DNA of 64,000 bases from Fimbriimonadales bacterium (GTDB lineage: Bacteria; Armatimonadota; Fimbriimonadia; Fimbriimonadales; GBS-DC): positions 523,221-587,220 of the forward strand of contig AP024673.1 of the NCBI GenBank assembly GCA_025998675.1, written 5' to 3'. This document shows positions 8,484 through 17,499 of this stretch, piece by piece. The notes below the pieces were generated by a model. That model was not told the origin of the DNA, did no database searches, and worked only from the letters and a program-made list of their open reading frames with translations. The translations under genes were made by a program, and so were the position numbers. Each line of letters begins with the position of its first letter. Position 1 is the first letter of the stretch.

Positions 8484-11357
8484 ATGCGGTTGCTGGAGCC
8501 GGCGTATCTGGCGCTACTGCCAATCGCGCTGCTGGGGGTCTGGTGGAGCGGGCGGCGACTGCTGGGGATGAGTCGCGGGCGCAAGCGGTTCGTGCTGGCG
8601 CTGCGGATGCTGGTGTTCGCGCTGCTGATTCTCGCGCTGGCGGCGCCGCAAGCCGTGCGCCCCAATCGCGGAACCTGTGTGCTGTTCGTACTGGACGCCT
8701 CCGACAGTATCTCCGACGCGGGCAGGCAAGCCGCCCGACGCTACCTGCAGGAAGCTGTCAAAAACCGCGGCGAGCAGGATGTGGTCGGACTGGTGGTGTT
8801 CGGGCGGGACGCGGTGGTGGACTTTCTGCCCGCCGAAGTGCGCGAGTTGCCGACAATTTACTCCAAGCCCGCCGCCGACGGCTCGAACATTGCCGCCGCC
8901 CTGCGCCTTGCCAGCGCGATGTTCCCCGACGGCAAGAATCGGCGCATCGTGCTGCTGTCGGACGGCAACGAGACGGAGGGGAACGCGCAGGACGCTGCAC
9001 TGGTCGCCGCGACGGAGAGCATCGAAATCGATGTCGTGCCGTTGCAGACCGCCTTGCCCGAAGCAGAGACGCTGGTGCTGGAGACTCAGGCGCCCAGCGA
9101 GGTCAAAATCGGCGAACCGTTCAACCTGCGTGTGGTGATTGAGTCGCGCAAGGCGGCGTCAGGGACGCTGATTATCGACCGCGACGGCGAGCCGGTCAAG
9201 CGCGTGCCGGTGGAGCTGTCGCCAGGCAAAAACGCCGTCGTGGTTCCCCTCCGTACTGACCGCGAGGGGTTCCATCGCTACCGCGTGTCGCTGGAGGCGA
9301 GTCCCGACGGCGACCCGCGCAACAATCTGGGACGCTTTTTCGTGCGGGTGCAGGGCAAGCCGCGCCTGCTGCTGGCGGAGGGCGGCGTGCCCGACCCGAC
9401 CCGCGCGTTGGAGAAAGCCCTCCGCGCCAACAATCTTGAAATCACGCGCGTATCGCCCGCGACCTTCCCCAGCCGCGCCGAAGACCTGCAGAACTACGAC
9501 GCCATCCTGCTGCACGATTTCCCCGCAACTGCCCTCTCGCCGCAGATGATGCTCGCCCTGCAGAGCGCGGTGCGCGATACGGGAATCGGCTTCGCGATGA
9601 TTGGCGGCGTGAATTCCTTCCTGCCGGGCGGGTATTACGAGACGCCCATCGCCGAGATGTTGCCCGTCGATCTGGATGTGCGCCAGCGCAAGGTCTTCCC
9701 GCCCGCGACGGTGGTCATCATCGTGGACATTTCGGGCAGTATGGAAGTGCCCGAAGACGGCATTCCGAAGATTCAGCTGGCGGCGCGCGCGGCGATTGAA
9801 ACGCTCAAGCTGCTGCGCCCCCAGGACCAGTTCGGCGTGATTGTGAGCGGTACAGGGGTGGACTGGCTCGCGCCCATTCAGAAGGCGGCGAATCGCGAGG
9901 CGGTCATCGGGCAGGTGTCGAGGATGTACGCGGGCGGTGGGGGCATCTATGTGCGCCCGTCGCTGCTGTTCGCCGAGAACGCGCTCACGCCTATTCAGAC
10001 GACAACGCGCCATGTGATTCTGCTGGCGGACGGCGACGACGCGGACGAGCAGGAAGGTTGTTTCCAGATTGCGCAGCGGATGCGGGCGCTGGGCATCACG
10101 ATGTCGGTCGTGTCGCTGGGGCGAGGCAAGGATACGCAGTTTCTGCAGCAGCTGGCGCGCGTGGCGGGCGGAAATTTTTATCTGACCGAGCGGGCGCGCG
10201 ATTTACCCCGCCTGTTCACCGCCGATGTTGCGCTGATGACCCGCTCTGCCATCGAGGAGGGCGCATTCACGCCCAAAGTAAGCGCGGGCGATGAGCTATT
10301 GCAGGGCATCGACTGGAGCAGCACGCCGCCGCTGCTGGCGTATGATTTGACTTCCGACCGCCCCCTTGCGCGCACGCTCATGCGCACGCACAAGGACGAC
10401 CCGCTGCTGGCGGTGTGGCAGTACGGCTTGGGACAGTCGCTGGCGTTCACCTCCGATGCGAAGCCGAAATGGGCGCAGCGCTGGGTGGGCTGGAGCGAGT
10501 TCGCGCCGTTCTGGACGCAGCTCACGCGCGGCGTCCTGCGCAAGGGCGGCAAGCAGCGCTACGAGACCGCCGTGCGTCTGGAAGGCGGTGAGGCGATTGT
10601 GGAGATGCAGGCGTTCACCCCGCAGGGCGAGCCGATTAACTTCCTGCAGCCAGAGGTGCGTGTGGGCTTACCGACGGGCGAGGGGCTGACCCTCACGCTG
10701 GCGCAGGAGGCGCCGGGTCGCTATGTGGGGCGGTTTCCCGCGCGCGGCGTCGGCGACTACACGCTAAGTGTGATTGAGAAAGACCCCGACGGAACAACGC
10801 GAGTCAGCACGACGGGCTTCGCCATCCCGTACCCCAGCGAGTACCGTTTCACGCGGGCGAACCTGCCGTTGCTCACGCGCCTGGCAGAGCTAACGGGCGG
10901 CAAGGTGACCCCCGCGCCTGCCGAGGCGTTCCGCCCCGTCGCACGACAGGGGCAATCGGTGCGCGATTTGTGGCGGAGCTTTCTGTGGCTGGCGCTCGCG
11001 CTGCTGCTGATGGACATTACCATACGCCGTGTGGTCATCCCGCTTGCCGAGTGGGCGATGGTGTTGCGCGGCGCATGGAATCGGCTGCTGGGACAGGGCA
11101 GCGCGCGGCGTTCCGCGCCGCAGACTCAGGCGACGGCGCGCCTGCTGGGCGTGAAGGCGCGCGCAGGAACCCGCCGCGCCGAACCCGACGGCGCAACCCC
11201 CTCGCCGACGCCAGCCGCCGCGCCTGTGGCGTCCCAAGCTGCCGCAAGCGACGCGCCGCCGCCTGCCAGCGCGCCTTCATCAGCGCCCACAGCGACAACC
11301 ACCCCCGCCGATACCACCAGCCGCCTGCTGGAACGCAAAAAACAGCGGCGGCAGTGA
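8484..11357 (+). CDS. Membrane protein with two von Willebrand A domains
   Basis: A 957-residue protein of the BatA/YegL-like membrane VWA group. Two transmembrane helices lie near residues 8-25 and 35-55. A first VWA domain follows, with the MIDAS motif DASDSIS. A GATase1-like segment (NYDAILLHDFPATALS) comes next. The second VWA domain, near residues 410-590, has MIDAS DISGSM and ILLADGDDADE. A transmembrane segment lies near 830-850 (LWLALALLLMD). The tail is Pro/Ala/Thr-rich and low-complexity with a basic end. The family is common near MoxR-type ATPases, but none is adjacent. The likely role is metal-dependent protein binding at the envelope. The start is leaderless-type. Confidence 0.85.
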   Translation: MRLLEPAYLALLPIALLGVWWSGRRLLGMSRGRKRFVLALRMLVFALLILALAAPQAVRPNRGTCVLFVLDASDSISDAGRQAARRYLQEAVKNRGEQDVVGLVVFGRDAVVDFLPAEVRELPTIYSKPAADGSNIAAALRLASAMFPDGKNRRIVLLSDGNETEGNAQDAALVAATESIEIDVVPLQTALPEAETLVLETQAPSEVKIGEPFNLRVVIESRKAASGTLIIDRDGEPVKRVPVELSPGKNAVVVPLRTDREGFHRYRVSLEASPDGDPRNNLGRFFVRVQGKPRLLLAEGGVPDPTRALEKALRANNLEITRVSPATFPSRAEDLQNYDAILLHDFPATALSPQMMLALQSAVRDTGIGFAMIGGVNSFLPGGYYETPIAEMLPVDLDVRQRKVFPPATVVIIVDISGSMEVPEDGIPKIQLAARAAIETLKLLRPQDQFGVIVSGTGVDWLAPIQKAANREAVIGQVSRMYAGGGGIYVRPSLLFAENALTPIQTTTRHVILLADGDDADEQEGCFQIAQRMRALGITMSVVSLGRGKDTQFLQQLARVAGGNFYLTERARDLPRLFTADVALMTRSAIEEGAFTPKVSAGDELLQGIDWSSTPPLLAYDLTSDRPLARTLMRTHKDDPLLAVWQYGLGQSLAFTSDAKPKWAQRWVGWSEFAPFWTQLTRGVLRKGGKQRYETAVRLEGGEAIVEMQAFTPQGEPINFLQPEVRVGLPTGEGLTLTLAQEAPGRYVGRFPARGVGDYTLSVIEKDPDGTTRVSTTGFAIPYPSEYRFTRANLPLLTRLAELTGGKVTPAPAEAFRPVARQGQSVRDLWRSFLWLALALLLMDITIRRVVIPLAEWAMVLRGAWNRLLGQGSARRSAPQTQATARLLGVKARAGTRRAEPDGATPSPTPAAAPVASQAAASDAPPPASAPSSAPTATTTPADTTSRLLERKKQRRQ

Positions 11358-11365
11358 GCGTGCAA

Positions 11366-11373
11366 GGTACAAT
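11366..11373 (+). promoter_or_regulatory. Promoter-like box with no gene downstream
   Basis: GGTACAAT matches the promoter boxes of this window but points into the gap before the convergent tmk gene. The only start downstream is a six-codon frame at 11463. It may drive a small RNA or be fortuitous. Confidence 0.3.
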
Positions 11374-11385
11374 AGACGCCGACGC

Positions 11386-11447
11386 TTATTAAACGAATCG
11401 CCCGAATCGTTTAATAACGCGCCCGCGTATTAAACGATCGTTGAATA
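11386..11447. repeat. Pair of AT-rich palindromes between convergent genes
   Basis: 11386-11400 and 11403-11417 form a 15-bp inverted repeat (TTATTAAACGAATCG against CGAATCGTTTAATAA) with one mismatch and a two-base gap. A second near-palindrome, TATTAAACGATCGTTGAATA, occupies 11428-11447. Both share the half-site ATTAAACGA. They stand out against the GC-rich surroundings. They could be a bidirectional terminator or protein-binding sites; neither has a T-run. Confidence 0.7.
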
Positions 11448-11479
11448 ACGGAAGCGCACACGATGAAACGCGATGCCGG

Positions 11480-12091
11480 TTAATCTCCCAGAAACCGCAC
11501 GCGCAGTTCCTGCTCCAGAGCCGCCTGAAGTGTCTGCACGGGGAGGCGTCCGTCCAGCACGAGGAATCGGCTCGGTTCGGCGTGTGCAAGCTGCAGGTAG
11601 CCCTCGCGGATGCGCGTGTGGAAGGCGAGCGTCTCCGCCTCGAAACGGTTGGGCGCGTTCGCACGCGCGAGGGCGTCCTGCACAGGCAGGTCAATCAGCA
11701 CGGTCAGGTCAGGGGTGAGGTCGGCAGTCGCCAGCGCGTTCAGTCGCTGAATCAGGGCGATGTCCAGCCCGCGCCCATAGCCCTGATAGACCAGCGTGGA
11801 GTCGGCATAGCGGTCGCACAGCACCCATGTTCCCCGTTCCAGCGCAGGCAGGATGACCTGCAGGGTGTGCTGGCGGCGGTCGGCGAGGAACAGGAACAGC
11901 TCCGCCCATGCGTCCAGCGGCTCGTGCAGCAGGATGGGGCGCAGCTGCTTGCCGAGTGCGCTCCCGCCCGGCTCGCGCGTCAACAGTACGGGCACGCCCT
12001 GCGCATGGAGCCAGTCCGCGAGGCGTTGCGCCAGCGTGGTTTTGCCTGCGCCTTCAACGCCCTCGAAGGTGATGAACGGCGCGCGGGGCAT
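11480..12091 (-). CDS. tmk: Thymidylate kinase
   Basis: A 203-residue dTMP kinase that phosphorylates dTMP to dTDP with ATP. Visible are the P-loop FEGVEGAGKTT, TREPGG, the DRYADST substrate motif and the C-terminal lid and helices. The length is normal for the family. Its start overlaps the stop of the upstream Ycf45-like gene at position 12091, so the two are probably co-transcribed and coupled. It is convergent with the VWA gene. Confidence 0.95.
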   Translation of the reverse strand: MPRAPFITFEGVEGAGKTTLAQRLADWLHAQGVPVLLTREPGGSALGKQLRPILLHEPLDAWAELFLFLADRRQHTLQVILPALERGTWVLCDRYADSTLVYQGYGRGLDIALIQRLNALATADLTPDLTVLIDLPVQDALARANAPNRFEAETLAFHTRIREGYLQLAHAEPSRFLVLDGRLPVQTLQAALEQELRVRFLGD

Positions 12092-13737
12092 CAGTCCTCC
12101 CGTTCGGTATCCGTATAGATGGGCAGGATGCGCACGCGGCGGTTCGGCTCCTCGCCCACGCTCTCGGACAGCAGGCGATACTTCTCGACAAGCTGGTGCT
12201 GCAGGCGGCGCAGGTAGCTGTTCTGGGGCGTGAGTTCGTAGGGTTCCGCCGTCGCCAGCACATGCTCGACGCCCTCTTCCGCTTCACGCAGGGCGCGCTC
12301 CTCCGCCGATTCGCCGTTCTGGGGCTTGTGGAACAGGTCGCGCAGAGCGCTCACCAGTTGCGCATAGGTGTTGCTGCGCACGACAGCGACGGGCAGGTTG
12401 CGCTGCAGCGCCTCGCGCACTTTGGGCGGACGCCGCTGGTAGGTGGAGTGAAGCACCACCACGGCGTCGGCGTCCGACACATCGCGGGCGACATAGGCAG
12501 GCAGGTGCAGGTCGCGCAGCGCCTTCTCCAGACGGCTGCGGCTCACGCCATACGGGAACACGCGGGAGGGCGCGCTGCGACGGCTGTCGCCGCTGACGAT
12601 GGCGGTCGCGCGGGGGGACGGCGGCTCATACTCCGACTCGTGCAGCGGCAGCTCCACCTGCGGCGCGCGCGGCAACAGGTCGCTCCGCTGCACCACCTCG
12701 AAGCCGCCGCTGTCGGTCTGCACGCGGATTTCGGGGCGGGGCGGATTGCCGCGCAGCATCCGATCCACCGTCTGCGCCACATCGTGATGGATGGCTAAGC
12801 GGTGGTAGTCCAGAATCTCAATCAGCACATCGAAGGTGGGCGGGGCTTTGCGCTCCAGCACGGTCTTTTGCGTCCCGCGCCGCCGCGCTTCCTCGTCCGA
12901 CAGCGTCACGGTCTGGATACCGCCCACAAGGTCAGAGAGCGTCGGGTTCATCAGCAGATTCTCCAGCGTGGTGCCGTGTGCCGTGCCGATGAGTTGCACG
13001 CCGCGTTCGGCGATTGTGCGCGCGGCGTAGGCTTCCAGCTCGGTGCCGATTTCGTCAATGATAATCACTTCGGGCATGTGGTTCTCCACCGCCTCAATCA
13101 TCACGGCGTGCTGCAGGCTCGGTTCAGGAACCTGCATGCGTCGGGCGAACCCGATGCCCGAATGGGGAATGTCGCCGTCGCCTGCGATTTCGTTGGAGGT
13201 GTCCACCACAATCACGCGCTTGTCGTACTCGTCGGCAAGCACACGGGCGACCTCGCGCAGGCGCGTGGTCTTACCCACGCCCGGTCTGCCCAGCATCAGC
13301 ACGCTCTTGCCGGAGGCGATAATGTCGTGAATGATGTCAATCGTGCCGTAGATGGCGCGCCCGACGCGACAGGTGAGCCCCACCACCTTGCCCTGACGGT
13401 TGCGCATCGCGGAGATGCGGTGCAGCGTGCGCGGGATACCGGCGCGATTGTCTTTGCCGAACTGCCCGATGCGGTCGGCGACATACTGCAGGTCATACTC
13501 CTCTACCTGCACGCCCTCCAGTCGGATGGTGCGCTGCATGAAACGCGCCTCAGGCAGGCGTCCGAGATCGAGTACCACCTCCAGCAACTGGCTCAGGTCC
13601 GGCTGCTCCTCCAGCCACTGTCGGATGGCAGGGGGCAGAACTTCCAGCATCGCGTTCAGGTCGTCCGCAAAACTCTGCTGCTGCGTCGGCGTCGGTGCGC
13701 CGGCGGGTTCCTGCGGCATGTTTTTTCGCTCTGGCAT
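12091..13737 (-). CDS. Ycf45-like AAA ATPase with C-terminal R3H domain
   Basis: A 548-residue protein of the SpoIIIAA/Ycf45 type. An N-terminal helical region (residues 10-120) precedes a RecA-like ATPase with Walker A GRPGVGKTT, a DTSNEIAGDGD segment, Walker B VIIIDEIGTELEA and LIGTAHGTTLENL. A variable linker is followed by a second small domain (VVVLHSTYQRRPPKVREAL), and an R3H-like nucleic-acid-binding domain closes the protein. Homologues are known in cyanobacteria, plastids and Firmicutes; the role is unsettled, probably RNA or ssDNA binding. The ATG at 13737 follows GGGGTATAAT by eleven bases, suggesting a very short leader. The protein is co-transcribed with tmk. Confidence 0.88.
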   Translation of the reverse strand: MPERKNMPQEPAGAPTPTQQQSFADDLNAMLEVLPPAIRQWLEEQPDLSQLLEVVLDLGRLPEARFMQRTIRLEGVQVEEYDLQYVADRIGQFGKDNRAGIPRTLHRISAMRNRQGKVVGLTCRVGRAIYGTIDIIHDIIASGKSVLMLGRPGVGKTTRLREVARVLADEYDKRVIVVDTSNEIAGDGDIPHSGIGFARRMQVPEPSLQHAVMIEAVENHMPEVIIIDEIGTELEAYAARTIAERGVQLIGTAHGTTLENLLMNPTLSDLVGGIQTVTLSDEEARRRGTQKTVLERKAPPTFDVLIEILDYHRLAIHHDVAQTVDRMLRGNPPRPEIRVQTDSGGFEVVQRSDLLPRAPQVELPLHESEYEPPSPRATAIVSGDSRRSAPSRVFPYGVSRSRLEKALRDLHLPAYVARDVSDADAVVVLHSTYQRRPPKVREALQRNLPVAVVRSNTYAQLVSALRDLFHKPQNGESAEERALREAEEGVEHVLATAEPYELTPQNSYLRRLQHQLVEKYRLLSESVGEEPNRRVRILPIYTDTERED

Positions 13738-13748
13738 GGATATACCCA

Positions 13749-13758
13749 ATTATACCCC
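13749..13758 (-). promoter_or_regulatory. Extended -10 promoter of the Ycf45-like gene
   Basis: GGGGTATAAT on the minus strand (hexamer 13754-13749) ends eleven bases before the ATG at 13737. Confidence 0.6.
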
Positions 13759-13785
13759 GCAAGCATCCGTGCGACGCACCCGATT

Positions 13786-13794
13786 GGGTATACT
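13786..13794 (+). promoter_or_regulatory. Promoter of rpsT
   Basis: GGGTATACT (hexamer 13789-13794) lies 23 bases before the rpsT ATG. That leaves a short leader carrying GGAGGT, so this gene is led, unlike the leaderless ones. Confidence 0.6.
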
Positions 13795-13817
13795 TTGCGT
13801 TCTGGAGGTACCAACCG

Positions 13818-14111
13818 ATGCCGAATATCAAATCAGCGAAGAAGGCGTTATTGAAGTCGCGCGAGCGGTATCTGCGCAACCGCTCCACCAAGTCGGCGAT
13901 TAAGACCTACTCGCGGCGCGTGAAGGAGCTGGCGGAGAAAGGCGACGCCGAAGGCAGCGTCGCGAGCCTGCGCCGTGCGATTAGCCTCATCGATAAGGCG
14001 GTCAAGCGCGGCATCCTGCACAAGAACACGGGCAACCGCAAGAAGTCGCGCCTGATGATTGCGCTCAACAAGCGACTGGCGCAGCAGCAGGGCGCATCGA
14101 CTCAGGAATAG
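13818..14111 (+). CDS. rpsT: 30S ribosomal protein S20
   Basis: A 97-residue basic protein with the S20 signature: MPNIKSAKKALLKSRERYLRNRSTKSAIKT at the N-terminus and SLRRAISLIDKAVKRGILHKNTGNRKKSRL in the middle. It binds 16S rRNA early in 30S assembly. A clear GGAGGT lies eleven bases upstream of the ATG at 13818; the frame is open upstream but that part is not coding. It is divergent from the Ycf45-like gene and followed by rpsB. Confidence 0.96.
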   Translation: MPNIKSAKKALLKSRERYLRNRSTKSAIKTYSRRVKELAEKGDAEGSVASLRRAISLIDKAVKRGILHKNTGNRKKSRLMIALNKRLAQQQGASTQE

Positions 14112-14115
14112 GGCA

Positions 14116-14124
14116 GGGTATACT
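14116..14124 (+). promoter_or_regulatory. Promoter of rpsB-tsf
   Basis: GGGTATACT (hexamer 14119-14124) lies directly after rpsT. The roughly 100-base leader to the rpsB ATG at 14224 is long for this genome and could hold an autoregulatory S2-binding structure, as known in other bacteria; none was folded here. Confidence 0.5.
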
Positions 14125-14223
14125 TTCAGTCATCACATACTGCGTCCGACGCGCGCGGGTGTCTCCAACAGGAGATTGTAAGCGCGGATGACGACGCAGG
14201 AGGAACCAACCCGGAGGAAACCT

Positions 14224-15120
14224 ATGGCAGAACTTGGTATGCGTGAATTGCTGGAAGCGGGCGTGCATTTCGGGCATCCGACCCGCAAGTGGCACCCCAG
14301 CATGCGCCGCTACATCTATGGCGCACGCAGCGGAATCCATATCATCGACCTTCACAAGACCGTCGAGATGTTCGACAGAGCGCAGCGCGCCGTCAAAGAG
14401 ATTGTCAACAGCGGCGGGCATGTGCTGTTCGTCGGCACGAAAAAGCAGGCGCGGGACGCCATCAAGGAAGCTGCGTTGCGTAGCCGACAGTACCATATCA
14501 CCTATCGCTGGCTGGGCGGCACACTGACCAACTTCCGCACCATCCAGTCGCGCGTGAAACGCCTCAAGGAGCTGGATCGCATGATTCAGGAGGGCGAGCT
14601 GGAGCGCATCCCCAAAAAGGAGGCGTCGCGCCTGCGCAAGGAACACGAGAAACTGGAGCGCAATCTGGGCGGCATCAAGGAGATGCCCGGACTGCCCGCC
14701 GCGCTGTTCATCGTTGACCTGAAGGAGGAACACACCGCCGTCGCCGAAGCCCGTCGGCTCGGTATCCCCACCATCGCAATTGTGGACACCAACTGCGACC
14801 CCGATGAAGTGGACTATCCCATTCCCGGCAATGACGACGCGATCCGCGCCATTCGACTCATCGCGGGGCGCATTGCCGACGCCATCATCGAGGAGAAGCA
14901 GCTTGAGTGGCAGGGCGCGGCGGTCGTGCGTGAAGAGGAAATCCCGGTAGTAGAGGAAGAAGCCCCGCTCCCGCCCGAACAGGTGGCAGAGTACGGCAAG
15001 ATGTTTGGGGAAGAAATCCCCACTGAGAACCGCCCGCCGTCGGACGAGGAGATTATGGGCAAAGAGTGGGAACTGATGAAGCGACACCGATTGGAAGACT
15101 TAGAGGAGGACTATCGATGA
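14224..15120 (+). CDS. rpsB: 30S ribosomal protein S2
   Basis: A 298-residue S2. Signatures include [47 protein letters not shown] and the late motifs [19 protein letters not shown] and AIRLI. The C-terminus after residue 235 is a long acidic extension ([17 protein letters not shown]), which makes the protein longer than the 241 residues of E. coli. The ATG at 14224 follows GGAGGAAACCT; an upstream ATG at 14188 is less well spaced from its AGGAGA. Its stop overlaps the tsf start by four bases. Confidence 0.96.
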   Translation: MAELGMRELLEAGVHFGHPTRKWHPSMRRYIYGARSGIHIIDLHKTVEMFDRAQRAVKEIVNSGGHVLFVGTKKQARDAIKEAALRSRQYHITYRWLGGTLTNFRTIQSRVKRLKELDRMIQEGELERIPKKEASRLRKEHEKLERNLGGIKEMPGLPAALFIVDLKEEHTAVAEARRLGIPTIAIVDTNCDPDEVDYPIPGNDDAIRAIRLIAGRIADAIIEEKQLEWQGAAVVREEEIPVVEEEAPLPPEQVAEYGKMFGEEIPTENRPPSDEEIMGKEWELMKRHRLEDLEEDYR

Positions 15121-15986
15121 GTATAAGCCCACAGCTGATCAAGACGCTGCGCGACGAAACGGGCGCAGGATTTATGGACTGTAAAAACGCGCTGGAGCAG
15201 GCGGGCGGCGATGTGGAGAAAGCGCGCCTCATCCTGCGCGAAAAGGGCGCTATCATCGCCAGCAAACGCGCCAGCAAAGAGGTCAATCAGGGCGTGATTG
15301 CGGGCGCGCTGAGCAGCGACGGACGCACCGGCGCGCTTATCGACCTGCGCTGTGAGACCGACTTCGTGGCGCGCAACGAAGAGTTCCTCAAACTCGCCGA
15401 CGAACTGCTCCAGCATGTGCTGGCGGTCGGTCAGGAGGGGCAGCTGGACGCCATCCTGCAGCGACCGTCACTTTCGGACAGCAGCCTGACCGTTGAGAAG
15501 CAAATAGAACTCGCGATTGGCAAGACGGGCGAGCGCATCGCGTTCCAGAACTATGCGCTGGCGCGCGTGCCCGACGGCGAAAACGGCGTCGTGGACATCT
15601 ACATCCACCACAACAAGCTCGTCGGCGTGATGGTCGTATTGACTGGCAGCGCGGACAGGGACGCCATGCAGAATCTCGCCCACGAAATCGCCATCCAGAT
15701 TGCCTGGAGCGCGCCGCAATACCTTTCGAAGGACGACATCCCTGCAGAGATGCTTCAGCAGGAGCTGGAGATCGAGAAACAGCGCGCGATTAACGAGGGC
15801 AAGCCCGAAAATGTCGCGGAGAACATCGCGCGCGGGCGCGTGAACAAAGGCTTTGTGCAGAAGGTCGCCCTGCTGGAGCAACCTTTCTACAAGGACGAGT
15901 CGAAGACCATCGGCGATATGCTCAAGGCGGCGGGCAGCGACCTGAAGGTCGTGCGCTTCGTGCGTCTGGAGGTTGGCGCGTCCTGA
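15117..15986 (+). CDS. tsf: Elongation factor Ts
   Basis: A 289-residue nucleotide exchange factor that releases GDP from EF-Tu. It shows the N-terminal UBA-like domain ([35 protein letters not shown]), the EF-Tu-contacting [12 protein letters not shown], the VVVLTGSAD strand and a C-terminal [17 protein letters not shown]. The ATG overlaps the rpsB stop (ATGA) with GAGGAGG upstream, so translation is coupled. A terminator hairpin follows. Confidence 0.96.
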   Translation: MSISPQLIKTLRDETGAGFMDCKNALEQAGGDVEKARLILREKGAIIASKRASKEVNQGVIAGALSSDGRTGALIDLRCETDFVARNEEFLKLADELLQHVLAVGQEGQLDAILQRPSLSDSSLTVEKQIELAIGKTGERIAFQNYALARVPDGENGVVDIYIHHNKLVGVMVVLTGSADRDAMQNLAHEIAIQIAWSAPQYLSKDDIPAEMLQQELEIEKQRAINEGKPENVAENIARGRVNKGFVQKVALLEQPFYKDESKTIGDMLKAAGSDLKVVRFVRLEVGAS

Positions 15987-16009
15987 GTTTTGCTGATTCA
16001 CGCTCACAC

Positions 16010-16042
16010 AGCGCGGTTGCCTGCATGGCGCCGCGCTTTTTT
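16010..16042 (+). terminator. Rho-independent terminator after tsf
   Basis: AGCGCGG (16010-16016) pairs with CCGCGCT (16031-16037), and a run of six T ends at 16042. It lies 24 bases after the tsf stop. Confidence 0.8.
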
Positions 16043-16113
16043 ATACCGACTGTGCGGTTATAGCGGATGGGTATTATGCCAATCTGCTGGTCATAGTTCG
16101 CAAAACGGCAACT

Positions 16114-16171
16114 TATGGAGTGCTGAAGCGGGAGCTTCAGCGTCGCGGAAGCTCCGCTTCCGCACTCCATA
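16114..16171. repeat. 58-bp nested palindrome (cruciform or MITE-like)
   Basis: An outer inverted repeat, TATGGAGTGC at 16114-16123 and GCACTCCATA at 16162-16171, encloses two smaller hairpins. The first is CTGAAGC-GGGA-GCTTCAG (16123-16140); the second is GCGGAAGC-TCC-GCTTCCGC (16145-16163). A single strand would fold into a three-way junction. It lies in the gap between convergent tsf and a glycosyltransferase gene, after the tsf terminator. The form suggests a dispersed non-coding repeat; no second copy was noticed in this window. Confidence 0.75.
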
Positions 16172-16248
16172 GTAGCGGGGTTCGGGCAGGAGCACGCCTC
16201 TGCAGGCGCGTGCGAGGCGATTAACGAACTCTGACTGCGTAGTTGGTA

Positions 16249-17499
16249 TTACTTCCCGCAGGGTGTGCTGGGCGGCAATCCGCAGAAGAGCCGATCATAC
16301 GCGGTCAGAAGCGCCTGCTCGCTGCGCTCCCAGCTCAGGCAGTCCAGGAACCGCTGACGCCCGTATTGGCTCATGAAGCGCCGACGCTCCTCGTCCATCA
16401 GCAGGTCGAGAATCGTGTCGCCGAACGATTCGGGGCGGTCGTCGGGCGGGGAGACGAGCGCTTCCTGCGCCGACCACTTGTTCTCGATGCTGCGCGTGGC
16501 GACAATCGGCACGCCCACCGCCATAAACTCGATGATTTTGTTCATCGTGGAGCGCGCCGTGTAGGTATTGTCAGGGTCGCTGGCGACGCCCACATCCGCC
16601 GCGCTCAGGTAGCGCAGCAGCAGGTCGCGTTCCCGCACGAAGCCCGTGAAGGTGATGTAGTCCTGCAGGTTCAGCGCCTGCGCGAGTTGTTTCACCTCTT
16701 CAAGACAATCGCCTGAGCCGATTGCCAGGAAATGCACATCGTGGTAGCCGCGGGTGTGGACGATATGGTGCGCCGCTTTGACGAAGATGTCCGTGCCGTC
16801 CTGCGGGCCCATGATGCCCAGATAGCACACGAGGTGTTTCTTGCCGCGCTTGACGCTGGTGTCTGGCTCGGCGGGCGCGAACTCGGCGGCGCGTGGACCG
16901 CTGCGCACAATCACAATCTTCTCCGGGTCCGCCTTGCCGCGCTCCAGCGCGTTCTGGCGGTACGATTCGTTCATCTCGATAATCATGTCCGCCAGGTGAT
17001 ACGACCAGCGTTCGAACAGCACCTGCAGATGATAGAACAGCCCGCGCTTTTTGAAGCGCACCTCATACAGTTCCGGGCACAGGTCGCGATGCTCGTACAC
17101 GAACTTTTTGCCGCGCGCCTTGTAGTACAGCCCGATAGACCAGAAGATGTCGAGCGGGTTGCCGACATGGAACACATCGAAGCCCTGCTCGCGCTCCACA
17201 CGCTTGCTCAGGCGGAGGGTGTGCCACAGGCAGTAGAGCGCTTCCTTGACGAAGTTGCCGACACTGTGCGTCGGCGGCAGCATGGGGTAGCGATAGAGAT
17301 GGATGCCCTCCAGCACGCAGTAGTCGGGGTCTTCAGGCGGGCGCGGCGAAATCACCGACACATGGTAGCCCGCGCGACGCAACGAGGTCGCGACCTGCCA
17401 CATGCGGCGGTCGTGCGGCACAGGCAGGTTCTCCAGTACCAGCAGAACCTTCCTCGGATGTTCCTCGGGCAACTGCCCCTTCTCAGGCTCTTTTAGCAT
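16249..17499 (-). CDS. Glycosyltransferase family 4
   Basis: A 416-residue GT-B enzyme. The N-terminal domain opens with KVLLVLENLPVPHDRRMWQVA and VSVISPRPPEDPDY. The C-terminal GT4 domain has LGIMGPQDGTDIF and, for donor binding, YLSAADVGVASDP followed by STMNKIIEFMAVGVPIVAT, with Glu in the EX7E-like position. It is a close paralogue of the protein at 18693-19925. It is last in a leftward run: AlgD-like dehydrogenase, GT4, GT4, GT4. Its start overlaps the previous stop by seven bases. The likely role is assembly of a cell-surface polysaccharide; the sugar and acceptor are unknown. Confidence 0.88.
   Translation of the reverse strand: MLKEPEKGQLPEEHPRKVLLVLENLPVPHDRRMWQVATSLRRAGYHVSVISPRPPEDPDYCVLEGIHLYRYPMLPPTHSVGNFVKEALYCLWHTLRLSKRVEREQGFDVFHVGNPLDIFWSIGLYYKARGKKFVYEHRDLCPELYEVRFKKRGLFYHLQVLFERWSYHLADMIIEMNESYRQNALERGKADPEKIVIVRSGPRAAEFAPAEPDTSVKRGKKHLVCYLGIMGPQDGTDIFVKAAHHIVHTRGYHDVHFLAIGSGDCLEEVKQLAQALNLQDYITFTGFVRERDLLLRYLSAADVGVASDPDNTYTARSTMNKIIEFMAVGVPIVATRSIENKWSAQEALVSPPDDRPESFGDTILDLLMDEERRRFMSQYGRQRFLDCLSWERSEQALLTAYDRLFCGLPPSTPCGK

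Noticed and set aside
16114-16171. A second rho-independent terminator after tsf
   Set aside because: There is no T-run on either strand, and the three-hairpin layout is unlike a terminator; a clear terminator already exists at 16010-16042.
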